From positions 89,921-153,920 of IMG/VR virus record IMGVR_UViG_3300025117_000031: DNA of 64,000 bases; one strand, 5' to 3'. The DNA is from a virus. Each line of letters begins with the position of its first letter. Within the stretch, counting starts at the first letter, position 1. Positions 34,335-42,816 of this stretch are shown one piece after another. The translations under genes and the position numbers were made by a program. The notes beneath the pieces were generated by a model. It ran no database searches and was not told the DNA's origin. It saw only the letters and a program-made list of their open reading frames with translations.

Positions 34335-35621
34335 ATGTTTGAGAAGTGGCAGCATTTTCTGAAAGAATCGAAGCAAATGGAAGACTTTTATAAGAAGTTT
34401 AAGGTTTTTCTTGTCGGCGGTTCTGTCCGAGATTCGTTGCTCAACAGAGCATCACACGATGCGGATTACGTTGTTGTTGGTGCTACGCCACAAGACATGT
34501 TGGATGTTGGGTTTTCGCAAGTAGGAGCAGAGTTTCCTGTTTTTATTCATCCGAAGACGGGAGACGAATACGCCCTTGCTCGTTCGGAGAGAAAATCAGG
34601 AGAGGGGCACAAGGGATTTACTACGAATACGGAAGATATCCCAATTGAAAAAGATCTCGAGAGAAGAGATTTAACAATTAATGCCCTTGCTAGAATGATG
34701 CTTTCTTCTGGGGAATATGGTGATATCGTTGATCCATATGGCGGCAAGAAAGACATAGAAAATAAACTATTGAGACACGTTTCGGAAGCTTTTGAAGAAG
34801 ATCCTCTTCGTGTCCTGCGAGTTGCGAGATTTGCAGCGCAACTTGATTTTTCCGCTGCTCCCGAGACAGAAGAATTAATGAGCAACATGGTTGGTCGGGG
34901 AATGCTGGACTCTTTAACTCCGGAGAGGATTTGGAAGGAGACGGAGAAGGCGCTATCTTCTGACAGACCAGATAAATATTTTGAGGTCTTGGCAAAGTGC
35001 GGGGCTTTGGACAGGTTTATGCCAGAGCTTTCAAAGCTCAGAGGAGTTCCGCAGCCGCAGCAATATCACGGGGAAAACGACGCTTGGATGCACACGATGG
35101 CTGCTGTAAGGGCAGCCAGAAGCATCACCAGCGATCCTGAGATTATTTGGGCTGTTGTTAACCACGATCTTGGGAAGGGAGCTACTTCCAAGGATGTTTT
35201 GCCGCATCATTATGGACATGAGATGGCGGGAATTCCTTTGGTTAAGGCGGCAAACGAAAGATTAAAGGTTCCTTCTTCTTTTTCTGATCTGGCTGAGATG
35301 TCGACAGAAAATCATATGCGGGTTCATATTGTAAAGAAGATGAGACCGGAGAAGGTTGTTGATTTGCTTTATAGAACCGACGCTTTTCGTAAGCCGGAAA
35401 GGTTTGAAAAGTTTTTGAGAGTTAGCGAGGCCGATGCACGTTCGCATAAGGGTCGGGAGTTTGAAGAGGGAGATTTTATCCGCAATGCTTTTGAAGTTTG
35501 CCGAAAGGTGAGCGCAAAAGAACTTGTTGACCAAGGATTTGTTGGGAAGCAGATTGGAGAAAAACTTCGACAAAATAGAATTGCGGCGTATAAGAATTAT
35601 CTTCGTGGAGAGAACAAATAA
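34335..35621 (+). CDS. cca: CCA-adding enzyme / multifunctional tRNA nucleotidyltransferase with HD domain
   Basis: 428 residues matching bacterial class II Cca of the E. coli type along its length: VFLVGGSVRD near residue 24, catalytic D-x-D in HDADYVVVG, PVFIHPKTGDEYALAR, ERRDLTINALA, EDPLRVLRVARFAAQ and LTPERIWKE. A C-terminal HD phosphohydrolase domain follows with NHDLGKG. It adds or repairs the 3' CCA of tRNAs; the HD domain in homologues has 2',3'-cyclic phosphodiesterase and phosphatase activity. Unusual here are about 22 extra N-terminal residues (MFEKWQHFLKESKQ) before the usual start, which resemble T4 capsid-targeting peptides. Located among putative internal head genes. Confidence 0.95.
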   Translation: MFEKWQHFLKESKQMEDFYKKFKVFLVGGSVRDSLLNRASHDADYVVVGATPQDMLDVGFSQVGAEFPVFIHPKTGDEYALARSERKSGEGHKGFTTNTEDIPIEKDLERRDLTINALARMMLSSGEYGDIVDPYGGKKDIENKLLRHVSEAFEEDPLRVLRVARFAAQLDFSAAPETEELMSNMVGRGMLDSLTPERIWKETEKALSSDRPDKYFEVLAKCGALDRFMPELSKLRGVPQPQQYHGENDAWMHTMAAVRAARSITSDPEIIWAVVNHDLGKGATSKDVLPHHYGHEMAGIPLVKAANERLKVPSSFSDLAEMSTENHMRVHIVKKMRPEKVVDLLYRTDAFRKPERFEKFLRVSEADARSHKGREFEEGDFIRNAFEVCRKVSAKELVDQGFVGKQIGEKLRQNRIAAYKNYLRGENK

Positions 35622-36956
35622 ATGAGGTCGCTTGTAGAACAAATTGTACAAGAAATTTTAGAGGGCTCCGGAACATTATTGGAAGACAAGGTTTCTTCTT
35701 TAAAGGAGAAGATTCCCGAGCAAACAGAACTGATCGACTTCTTTGCCTCGAAGGATCCAACAGGCAAACAGAAATACCTCGAATGGGCTTTGAAAAGAAC
35801 TCTTCAAGGCAATGAAAGCAAAGAGCTGGTTGTGGATGCGTTCCTCAAGTTTGATCAGATTGGTCCTCGGCTGGAAAAGAAAGACATCAACCAATACGAA
35901 TCTGCAGAAAGAGTCTTCGACGCAATCAACTATTACGAAACGGTGCAGCGGAGCGAGAGGTCAAAGGGGAAAGAGAAGAAGAAAACAGCGTATAAAGCGG
36001 CCGAGAGCGGAGAGGGGGAAAAAGTTCCCACAAAAGCTAGTCATTTGTCTTTGGAAGAAATTATTTTGCAAGAAGTATTAAAGCACAAAGTTGATGAAAT
36101 GGCTTTGTCAAACCTGGAGAGTGTTGACGATCCCTTTGCCGAAGAGCTTATTTCTGCTTTAAGAAAAGGGAAAAAGACAGCCGTTGTTTATCATGGAACT
36201 TCAACCAAACATTTTTGGAGTATTATAAAGAATGGGTTTGTTTTTAGCCCAGAGAGAAAAAACTGGGAAGGTACATCTCCGGGAACATATTTTTCTTTTA
36301 ACATAAGAAGGGCTGCTGAATATACTTTAAAGCCAGTTGAAAAGGCTGGTGGAGAAGCGATTATTTTTGTCTTGGAACTTCCTCTTAAAGAGCTTGAACG
36401 AGATTTGGACGACTCTGATGCTTGGGATAAGAACACTCATTTCCAATCTGTTGTAAGAAAAGAAATACAACCAAGGATGATAACTGGTGTTATTTATCCT
36501 GTTCGTCCATTTGAGAGCGGAGAAACTCCCGAGACGCCAATTAAAAAGTTTATTGCTCAGGTCCAAAATGGAAAGATAAAAGAGATTCCTCCCGACGAGG
36601 AAGGAACAGAGGGGCGCTTTAAAAAGGCAACTCCCGAAGAGATTGAGTGGGCAGTTGTTCAATATGTTCAAGACCTTATTCAATATACCTCTTTTGATAT
36701 GCACAATTTCGGGCAAGAGGGAGTAAAATTAAACTCTTTGGTGCTTAGGAAGGTCGTTGAGGAGGGGTGGCCGAAGATTAGTGCGTGGACTGGAGAAGAT
36801 TGGGTCAAGTATTTAGAGTCTGTTTATAAGAAAAAAAACGAAGAAGAATACTATAAAGAGCAGAGAGAGTTTACAGTTCCTCTTTGGAGAGTGATTAAAA
36901 AATATACAGCAGATATTGAAGCATTTAACAAGTTTCGTCTAGGAAAGACGAAATAA
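35622..36956 (+). CDS. ADP-ribosyltransferase-like protein with candidate capsid-targeting N-terminus
   Basis: 444 residues starting MRSLVEQIVQEILEGSG, the shared N-terminal helix followed by I-L-E. Around residues 185-300 there is a recognisable ART/PARP-like fold pattern: VVYHGTSTKHFWSIIKNGF (the histidine strand), GTYFSFNIRRAAEYT (the Tyr strand and helix) and AIIFVLELPLKEL. T4 packages an ART (Alt) in its head through a similar N-terminal peptide and injects it, so an Alt-like role is attractive. The third catalytic residue cannot be fixed by eye. The C-terminus is helical with no motif. Starts directly at the cca stop. Confidence 0.7.
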   Translation: MRSLVEQIVQEILEGSGTLLEDKVSSLKEKIPEQTELIDFFASKDPTGKQKYLEWALKRTLQGNESKELVVDAFLKFDQIGPRLEKKDINQYESAERVFDAINYYETVQRSERSKGKEKKKTAYKAAESGEGEKVPTKASHLSLEEIILQEVLKHKVDEMALSNLESVDDPFAEELISALRKGKKTAVVYHGTSTKHFWSIIKNGFVFSPERKNWEGTSPGTYFSFNIRRAAEYTLKPVEKAGGEAIIFVLELPLKELERDLDDSDAWDKNTHFQSVVRKEIQPRMITGVIYPVRPFESGETPETPIKKFIAQVQNGKIKEIPPDEEGTEGRFKKATPEEIEWAVVQYVQDLIQYTSFDMHNFGQEGVKLNSLVLRKVVEEGWPKISAWTGEDWVKYLESVYKKKNEEEYYKEQREFTVPLWRVIKKYTADIEAFNKFRLGKTK

Positions 36957-36973
36957 AGGAGAAAGTGAATAAA

Positions 36974-37405
36974 ATGTCAGGTGATGATATCCGTGAGCAA
37001 ATTAAGGAAATGTATCGAGAGATTATTTCCGAAAACCTTGGTCTTAACAAGTTGTTGGAACAAGATGCTCCTCCGGGAAGAGAAATTGATCGGAATCAGG
37101 CGGTGATGAATGAGAAAATTCAGGAATATTACGAAGGTATTCTTGATGATCAGAATGAATTCTATGACAACGTAATGATGTATGTCTATGAAAACGGGGA
37201 ACAGATGGGTCTAGATAAATACCCAGAGTTTCCAGAAGACGGCTCTGATTTAAACAAACTAAGCACCTTTGAAAGTAGAATGCGGCAGAGTTTAAAATCA
37301 GCAGGGAAAAAGAAACTACAAGGTCTTGCTGGACAAATTCAAAATCTGACTCTTCGTGTTGCTACAGCCATGGCCAACCAAGACCTCCAAGAGGTTTTGA
37401 AATAA
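36974..37405 (+). CDS. Helical protein, 143 aa, candidate internal head protein
   Basis: I use the ATG at 36974, with AAAGGAG upstream and a GTGAATAAA spacer; the GTG at 36965 lies too close to the SD. N-terminus MSGDDIREQIKEMYREIISEN carries the motif of this region and ends in I-S-E. The rest is acidic and helical with a C-terminal LQGLAGQIQNLTLRVATAM. No known domain. It is the last of the tagged genes before the replication block. Confidence 0.65.
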   Translation: MSGDDIREQIKEMYREIISENLGLNKLLEQDAPPGREIDRNQAVMNEKIQEYYEGILDDQNEFYDNVMMYVYENGEQMGLDKYPEFPEDGSDLNKLSTFESRMRQSLKSAGKKKLQGLAGQIQNLTLRVATAMANQDLQEVLK

Positions 37406-37417
37406 GAAAGAGAAAAA

Positions 37418-37942
37418 ATGAAAATTATAGGTCTTGATGTAAGTACATCTATTACTGGATGTGCTGTACTAGATGAGAATGGTGACGTATTAGAATCAGC
37501 GGCTTGGAGAACCGAGAAGCTAGAGGGTCTTGAAAAAAAAGCAGACTTTATTCACGACCAAATAGATAAACTTTCCGAGAAATACAAAGGCGATTGTATA
37601 GTTTATATCGAAGATTGTGCAAAGAAGTTTTCTTTTGGTAAGTCTTCTGCACAGACTCTGCGTATTTTATCTCAATTTAACGGGATGATTACTTATATTT
37701 CTCACATGTATTTTAAAAGAGTAGAAAAGCTTACTCCCTCAAGAGCAAGAAGCCTGTGCGGAGTAAAGGTTAAAAGAGGAGAAAACGGAAAAGAGAAGGT
37801 ATTTGATTTAATCAAAAAAGAATCTTGGTTTTCTTATAAAGAAACAGCGAAGGGCAATCCGGAACCAGGCACCTACGATAGGTGTGACGCTTTGATTATG
37901 GCAAGAGCGGGTTTAAAAGAATGCTCTCCTCTCAACAAATAG
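37418..37942 (+). CDS. RuvC-like Holliday junction resolvase (RNase H fold)
   Basis: 174 residues with the RuvC pattern: first acid in MKIIGLDVSTSITGCAV (D7), a second in VYIEDCAK, and C-terminal acids in YDRCDALIMARAG. Such enzymes resolve four-way junctions; in phages this clears branched DNA before packaging, the job T4 endonuclease VII performs. It overlaps the downstream primase gene by 22 nt and sits in a replication/recombination cluster. RNase H-fold nucleases are diverse, so the exact substrate is an inference. Confidence 0.85.
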   Translation: MKIIGLDVSTSITGCAVLDENGDVLESAAWRTEKLEGLEKKADFIHDQIDKLSEKYKGDCIVYIEDCAKKFSFGKSSAQTLRILSQFNGMITYISHMYFKRVEKLTPSRARSLCGVKVKRGENGKEKVFDLIKKESWFSYKETAKGNPEPGTYDRCDALIMARAGLKECSPLNK

Positions 37943-38862
37943 AAATTCTTAAAAACGTTTTAGGCGAATACGACTTAAAAAAAAGAGGCACAGAGCTATA
38001 TTTTTATTGTCCATATTGCGAACACTATAGAAAGAAATTTGCAATCAACATTGAAAGCGGCAAGTTTCATTGTTGGAAGTGTGAAAAATCTGGGCATTCT
38101 GTAGAAAAGCTTGTTTGGAGATTTGGCGATGCAGCAAATCGACAAAAATGGGAAGGTCTATCTGGAGGGTCATTAGATTTTGATTTGTGGGAAGAGTTTT
38201 TTGGGAAAGAAGAAGAAAAAGAAAAAGAAGTGTTTCTTCCCGAAGAATATATTTCCCTTATTGGGAATTTGAATTCCCAAGAGCCAAGAAAATATTTGTC
38301 CTCTCGCGGAATAACAGAAAAAGACATCTGCTTTTATAAGATTGGGTACTGTAAAGAGGGGGAATACGCCAACAGAATCATATTTCCTTCATTTGATAAA
38401 GACGGCAAACTTAATACGTTTGTTGCCAGAGCATACAATAGGAAGCCGTGGCCTGTTTATACGATGCCAGAGATAAAGAAAAAGAAGATCATTTTTAATG
38501 AACTTTATCTTGATTATACAAAGCCAATTGTTTTAGTAGAGGGGGTATTCGATGCGATAAAAGCCGGGAACAATTCTGTTCCTCTTCTTGGCTCTTACTT
38601 GAGAGAAGATTATGCGATTTTTAAAAAGCTATTAAAAGAAAAGGTTCCGTTTGTTTATTCGGCTTTAGATCCAGATGCGGAGGAAAAAGAAAAAAACAAT
38701 AATCTTCTTTTAAAGAGGCACGGAATCGAAGTCAAAAAGATTGATATTTCGGGGTATAAAGACCCAGGAGATATGACAAAGATGTCTTTCATTGAAAAGA
38801 AAGAAAAATCTTTTATTATTGACGACGTTTATTATTTAGAAAGGGCAATAAAAGGCGTTTAA
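37921..38862 (+). CDS. DNA primase, CHC2 zinc finger and TOPRIM
   Basis: 313 residues. The zinc finger is CPYC at residues 30-33 and HCWKC at 50-54, as in DnaG/gp61-type primases. A central segment RNIIFPSFDK-like (NRIIFPSFDKDGKLNTFVARAY) is followed by the TOPRIM start PIVLVEGVFDAIKAG, then DPDAEEKEK with the TOPRIM acids. It makes RNA primers for the lagging strand. No helicase gene follows in this window. The start overlaps the resolvase end, implying coupled translation, and its stop directly abuts the SbcDC fusion. Confidence 0.88.
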   Translation: MLSSQQIEILKNVLGEYDLKKRGTELYFYCPYCEHYRKKFAINIESGKFHCWKCEKSGHSVEKLVWRFGDAANRQKWEGLSGGSLDFDLWEEFFGKEEEKEKEVFLPEEYISLIGNLNSQEPRKYLSSRGITEKDICFYKIGYCKEGEYANRIIFPSFDKDGKLNTFVARAYNRKPWPVYTMPEIKKKKIIFNELYLDYTKPIVLVEGVFDAIKAGNNSVPLLGSYLREDYAIFKKLLKEKVPFVYSALDPDAEEKEKNNNLLLKRHGIEVKKIDISGYKDPGDMTKMSFIEKKEKSFIIDDVYYLERAIKGV

Positions 38863-41800
38863 ATGAAAGTAGCGACATTGGCTGATACGCACATTCATAA
38901 CTTTAAGTTTTTTGAAGAATACCAAGAAGTTTTTGAAAAAATCTATGCTTCTTTGAGAGAAGAAAAACCAGATTACATTGTTCATCTTGGGGATCTTCTT
39001 CATACAAAGAATCAAATCAGTCCTGAAGCAATTGAAATTGCAGCTAACTTTCTTTCTTCTCTGTCCGACATTGCAGAAACATTTGTGATAGTTGGCAACC
39101 ACGATTACAACATTAAGAATCCTTCTCGACAGGATTCCATTTCTCCTATTGTTAGTGCTTTGGGTAAAAAGAATCTAAGAGTTCTAAAATATTCGCAAGA
39201 GATTTTTTTGCAAAATAAGGTTGCGCTAAACGTGTTCTCTATTTGCGATCCGGAGAATTGGAGGCCGGAACCTTCAAATCCTGACTTGATTAACGTTGCT
39301 TTATTCCACGGTGTAGTAAAGGGTTCTTGTACTGAGTTGGGCCATTATTTAAAAGATGGTGACATAGAGATAGACGACCTTAAAAACTTCGATTATGGCT
39401 TCTTTGGGGACATCCACGCTTCTAATTATTGTCTTGAAGCAGATGGTAGATTTAGATACGTTGGTTCAACTGTGCAGCAGAACTTTGGAGAGCAGGACAA
39501 TAAGGGATATCTTCTTTGGGATATCGAAGACAAAAGAAAGTTTTCTGTAAAGCACATTATTGTACCTAATCCCAAGCCGTTTGTTTCTGTTATGGTAACT
39601 CGCGGCAAGATGCCGAAGCTTTCTTTGAAAGAAAACTCGAGACTTAAAGTCTCCTCTGATGAGAGAATCCCCAGCAATGAGTTTAAAGAGATTATAGACT
39701 TTATTAAACAAGAGTATAAGCCGTTTTCTATTATTACCTCCAATGGTAAATCGGAAGCGATCAAATTCTCTATTAAGAAAGGCTCCGCTTTTTCTGAAAA
39801 CATTAGGGATTTGGCGGTGCAAGAGAAGTTTATTAATCGCTTCTTGGAGAAAAAGAAAGTTCCGGAAGAGAACATAAAAAAAGTTCTAGATTTGAACAGA
39901 GGTTACAATTCGTTTAGCGACGAAGATGAAGTTGTACGAGGAATACGATGGAAACTAAGAAGACTCGAATGGGACAATTTGTTTAACTACTCTGAGGGTA
40001 ATTATATTGATTTTGACAAGTTAAAGGGGGTCGTTGGACTTATTGCAGGAAACAGATCAGGAAAGACATCTGCAACAGAGGCTTTATTATATGCTGTGTT
40101 TAACAACATATCTAAAAACAGTAGAAAGTCCTATAACATTGTCAACCAAAACAAAACAACAGGTCGTGCCTCTTGTGCCATAGATGTTGACGATAAGACC
40201 TTTTTGATTAATAGGAATATCGTTAAGAAGTCCGAAGAAGACAAAGAGGCGAAGACGACGGTTGAGTTTATTTGCGAGGCCAAGGATGAAGAGTTTAACA
40301 CTCTGATAGAAAAGTCTCGTGTTGAAACCGATAAACACATAAGAAGATATTTTGGAACACTTGAAGACTTCATGTTGACTTCTTATTCATCTCAGTTCGA
40401 ATTTCTTACCTTTATAAAAGAAGGATCAACAAAGAGAAAAGACATATTAAATAAGTTCTTGGACCTTGACTTTTTGAAGAAGAAGTATGAGGCTTGTAAG
40501 GATGATAGCCAGGAACTAAAGTCCCACATTAAAAAGAACGAAGGTCGTAATTTTGGCGAGGAGATAGAGGAGACAAAAAGAAAGTTGTCTTCTAATCTTG
40601 ACGAATCGGAAAACATTATTTCTTTGACGACAGAGCATAACAGAATGCTGGAGGTATGTTCAAGGCAGATAGCTGAAATAGATGCTTTTGTTTCTTCTGT
40701 ATCGTCAGAGGTTATAAACGGAGAGGGGTTGGAGCAGGAGGTTCTGTCTCTTGTGGAAGAAAGAACGGCGCTGGTGAAATCTAGAGAGGAAACAACAAGA
40801 CTAATAGAGAAGAAACAAAAAGAAAAGAGCGTATTGGAAGCCTTTTTGTCGATGAAAGACAAGGGGTTGTATGAGAATGAGATTGTTCTATTACGTTCAC
40901 AAAAGACCCAGCTTCAAGCCTGCGAGAAAGACAAAGAACACGTTATAAAAGACATTTCAAAATGCGAAAAAAGAGAACGGCTTTTGACAGAAGTACCTTG
41001 CGGAGAGTCTTTTAAAGAATGCAAATTTAAGACAGATGCTTATAGCGCAAGAGAAGAGCTTCTGAGACTCAAGAGTGGTCTATCTGTTTTGGATAAGCAG
41101 ATCGCAGAGCTTATGGCCCAAGGAATAGATGATAATCTTCGCAAATGCCAGGGTTTTCTGGAAGAAATTAACAAGAATACGATCAAGAAACACTCTTTGG
41201 ACAAGGATATATCGGAATTTGTGGCGAGAGTCGCCAAATATGATTTAAAAATCCACGAAATTGATTCTAAAATAGAGAAGAATGAAGCAGAATCAAAGAA
41301 ATTCCAAGAGAACAAAGAATTATTTCTGAAAATTAAAGAAAAAACGAAGAAAAAGACCGAAATCGAGCTAAAAAAGAAGAAGAATGCTGAGAAGCTGGAA
41401 GAAGAGAACAAGAAGCTTACGGCCCTATACCGAGAAAGAGGCTCAGAGGAACAAAAATTAAAGAGTTTGGAGCAAGGTTGGGTAGAATTGAGAGCGGCAA
41501 GAGATAAGTACGCGATTTGTGAGTATTATCTTGAGAGTATGCACGTTAACGGGATTAGCTATGACATCATCCGAGAAACTTTGCCAACAATAAATGAAGA
41601 AATAAACAAAATCTTGTCTAATATTGTTAAATTCAATGTTATTCTGGCGACAGAGGACGATAGGCTAGAGGTTTACATACAGTATCCGAAATATTCGGCC
41701 AGGTTGATAGAAATGGCTTCTGGAATGGAAAAGACGTTGGCAAGCTTGGCAATTAGATTGGCTTTGATAAAGTCTTCTTCTTTGCCGCAGCCAAACTTCT

Positions 41801-41988
41801 TTATTATGGATGAACCGTTGGTGTCTTTGGACTCAGAAAACTTGAATGAGTTTTCAAAGGTATTTGAGTTGTTGAAGGAACAGTTTGACATTGTTCTTTT
41901 GATTACACACATTCAAGAGCTTAAGGATGTTGTTGATCATCAAATCTCAATTGATAAAATTGATGGTTATGCTCACATAGAGGTATAA
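38863..41988 (+). CDS. SbcD-SbcC (Mre11-Rad50) single-chain fusion nuclease
   Basis: One 1041-residue frame carries both subunits. N-terminal Mre11/SbcD: D8 and H10 in ADTHIHNF, D44 in HLGDLLH, GNHD at 78-81, LFHGVV and GDIHAS near 182. Rad50/SbcC ATPase: Walker A GNRSGKTS near 396-403, Q-loop region SYSSQFEFL, coiled coils broken by a zinc-hook-like CGESFKEC near 712-719 (C-x6-C instead of the classical CxxC), ABC signature ASGMEKTLA near 952 and Walker B FFIMDEPLVSLD near 979. In T4 the partners gp47 and gp46 are separate genes. The complex processes DNA ends for recombination-dependent replication. All catalytic residues appear intact. Confidence 0.95.
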   Translation: MKVATLADTHIHNFKFFEEYQEVFEKIYASLREEKPDYIVHLGDLLHTKNQISPEAIEIAANFLSSLSDIAETFVIVGNHDYNIKNPSRQDSISPIVSALGKKNLRVLKYSQEIFLQNKVALNVFSICDPENWRPEPSNPDLINVALFHGVVKGSCTELGHYLKDGDIEIDDLKNFDYGFFGDIHASNYCLEADGRFRYVGSTVQQNFGEQDNKGYLLWDIEDKRKFSVKHIIVPNPKPFVSVMVTRGKMPKLSLKENSRLKVSSDERIPSNEFKEIIDFIKQEYKPFSIITSNGKSEAIKFSIKKGSAFSENIRDLAVQEKFINRFLEKKKVPEENIKKVLDLNRGYNSFSDEDEVVRGIRWKLRRLEWDNLFNYSEGNYIDFDKLKGVVGLIAGNRSGKTSATEALLYAVFNNISKNSRKSYNIVNQNKTTGRASCAIDVDDKTFLINRNIVKKSEEDKEAKTTVEFICEAKDEEFNTLIEKSRVETDKHIRRYFGTLEDFMLTSYSSQFEFLTFIKEGSTKRKDILNKFLDLDFLKKKYEACKDDSQELKSHIKKNEGRNFGEEIEETKRKLSSNLDESENIISLTTEHNRMLEVCSRQIAEIDAFVSSVSSEVINGEGLEQEVLSLVEERTALVKSREETTRLIEKKQKEKSVLEAFLSMKDKGLYENEIVLLRSQKTQLQACEKDKEHVIKDISKCEKRERLLTEVPCGESFKECKFKTDAYSAREELLRLKSGLSVLDKQIAELMAQGIDDNLRKCQGFLEEINKNTIKKHSLDKDISEFVARVAKYDLKIHEIDSKIEKNEAESKKFQENKELFLKIKEKTKKKTEIELKKKKNAEKLEEENKKLTALYRERGSEEQKLKSLEQGWVELRAARDKYAICEYYLESMHVNGISYDIIRETLPTINEEINKILSNIVKFNVILATEDDRLEVYIQYPKYSARLIEMASGMEKTLASLAIRLALIKSSSLPQPNFFIMDEPLVSLDSENLNEFSKVFELLKEQFDIVLLITHIQELKDVVDHQISIDKIDGYAHIEV

Positions 41989-41989
41989 A

Positions 41990-42382
41990 GTGGAAGCAGT
42001 TTTACAAAAAGTTTGGGTTTTTTTGAAAAGCTATTGGTATGTTCCACTGATTGCTGTTCTTATTGTTGTTGTCGGCGTTGTTTCGAGGGAAACAGCAAAA
42101 GATTTGTGGGTTGCTGTGAAGGAAGCTCACGATTCCTACAAGAGGGAGCGAGCGCAGCTTAACGATCTTGATAAACAAAAACGAGAGAAGAAAGAAAAAG
42201 TAGAACAGCAATATTCTGCTGTTGTTAAGACGCTAGAGGAAAAGGCTAAAGTTGATGTAAAGAAGTTGGACGAAGGCAAACAAAAAGAAATTAAGGAGAT
42301 GTCTGAGAAGTCGGAAGAAGAGCTGGCAAAGTACCTTCAAAAGGAATTCGGCTTGGTTTACGTGAAAAGGGTGGACAAATGA
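41990..42382 (+). CDS. Single-pass membrane protein with coiled coil, possibly spanin-like
   Basis: 130 residues, GTG start right after the SbcDC stop. One transmembrane helix near residues 18-35 (YVPLIAVLIVVVGVV) is followed by a long Lys/Glu coiled coil. This topology (short N-in, TM, extended helix) is seen in inner-membrane spanins, but it is also common in other small phage membrane proteins. The start of the next gene overlaps its stop (ATGA), so the two are coupled. Function uncertain. Confidence 0.65.
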   Translation: MEAVLQKVWVFLKSYWYVPLIAVLIVVVGVVSRETAKDLWVAVKEAHDSYKRERAQLNDLDKQKREKKEKVEQQYSAVVKTLEEKAKVDVKKLDEGKQKEIKEMSEKSEEELAKYLQKEFGLVYVKRVDK

Positions 42383-42816
42383 GTAAGATTGTTTTTTTGA
42401 GCTTATTTGTTTCGTCTTTGGCTATGGGTCAGACCGACCCTGTTTTTACTATTTTGAAAAAAGGGGAAGCAGCTCCGTTTGAAGGCTATTTGATGTCTAA
42501 AGAGGCAGTAATTAAGATGTCTGTTGATAAAAACTATGAAATCTCGAAAAGGGAACTAGAAATAAAGCTTGAAATGGATAAAGAACTTAAGCAGAAGCAG
42601 TTCGAGATAGATACTTTGAAAATAGAGGTTGAATCTCTTAAAAAAGAAAGAGATCTCGTTTCGGATGTTAAAGAAAAAGAAATTGTAAAGTTAAATGATA
42701 TTATATCGAAAGCGCCAACAGATTATTCCTACGCTTGGTTTGCGGGTGGGACCATGGTCGGGGTGATCACGTCTGTGGCAATATTCTGGGCGGCTGTACA
42801 AACTGCGCAAAATTAA
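42379..42816 (+). CDS. Secreted or membrane protein with signal peptide and C-terminal TM
   Basis: 145 residues. A signal-peptide-like start MSKIVFLSLFVSSLAMG with probable cleavage after A-M-G is followed by a coiled-coil middle (EISKRELEIKLEMDKELKQK). A C-terminal TM helix lies near 122-140 (GGTMVGVITSVAIFWAAV). With the preceding coiled-coil membrane protein it may form a complex in the envelope, possibly for lysis. It has no lipobox, so a classical outer-membrane spanin is not supported. Confidence 0.65.
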   Translation: MSKIVFLSLFVSSLAMGQTDPVFTILKKGEAAPFEGYLMSKEAVIKMSVDKNYEISKRELEIKLEMDKELKQKQFEIDTLKIEVESLKKERDLVSDVKEKEIVKLNDIISKAPTDYSYAWFAGGTMVGVITSVAIFWAAVQTAQN

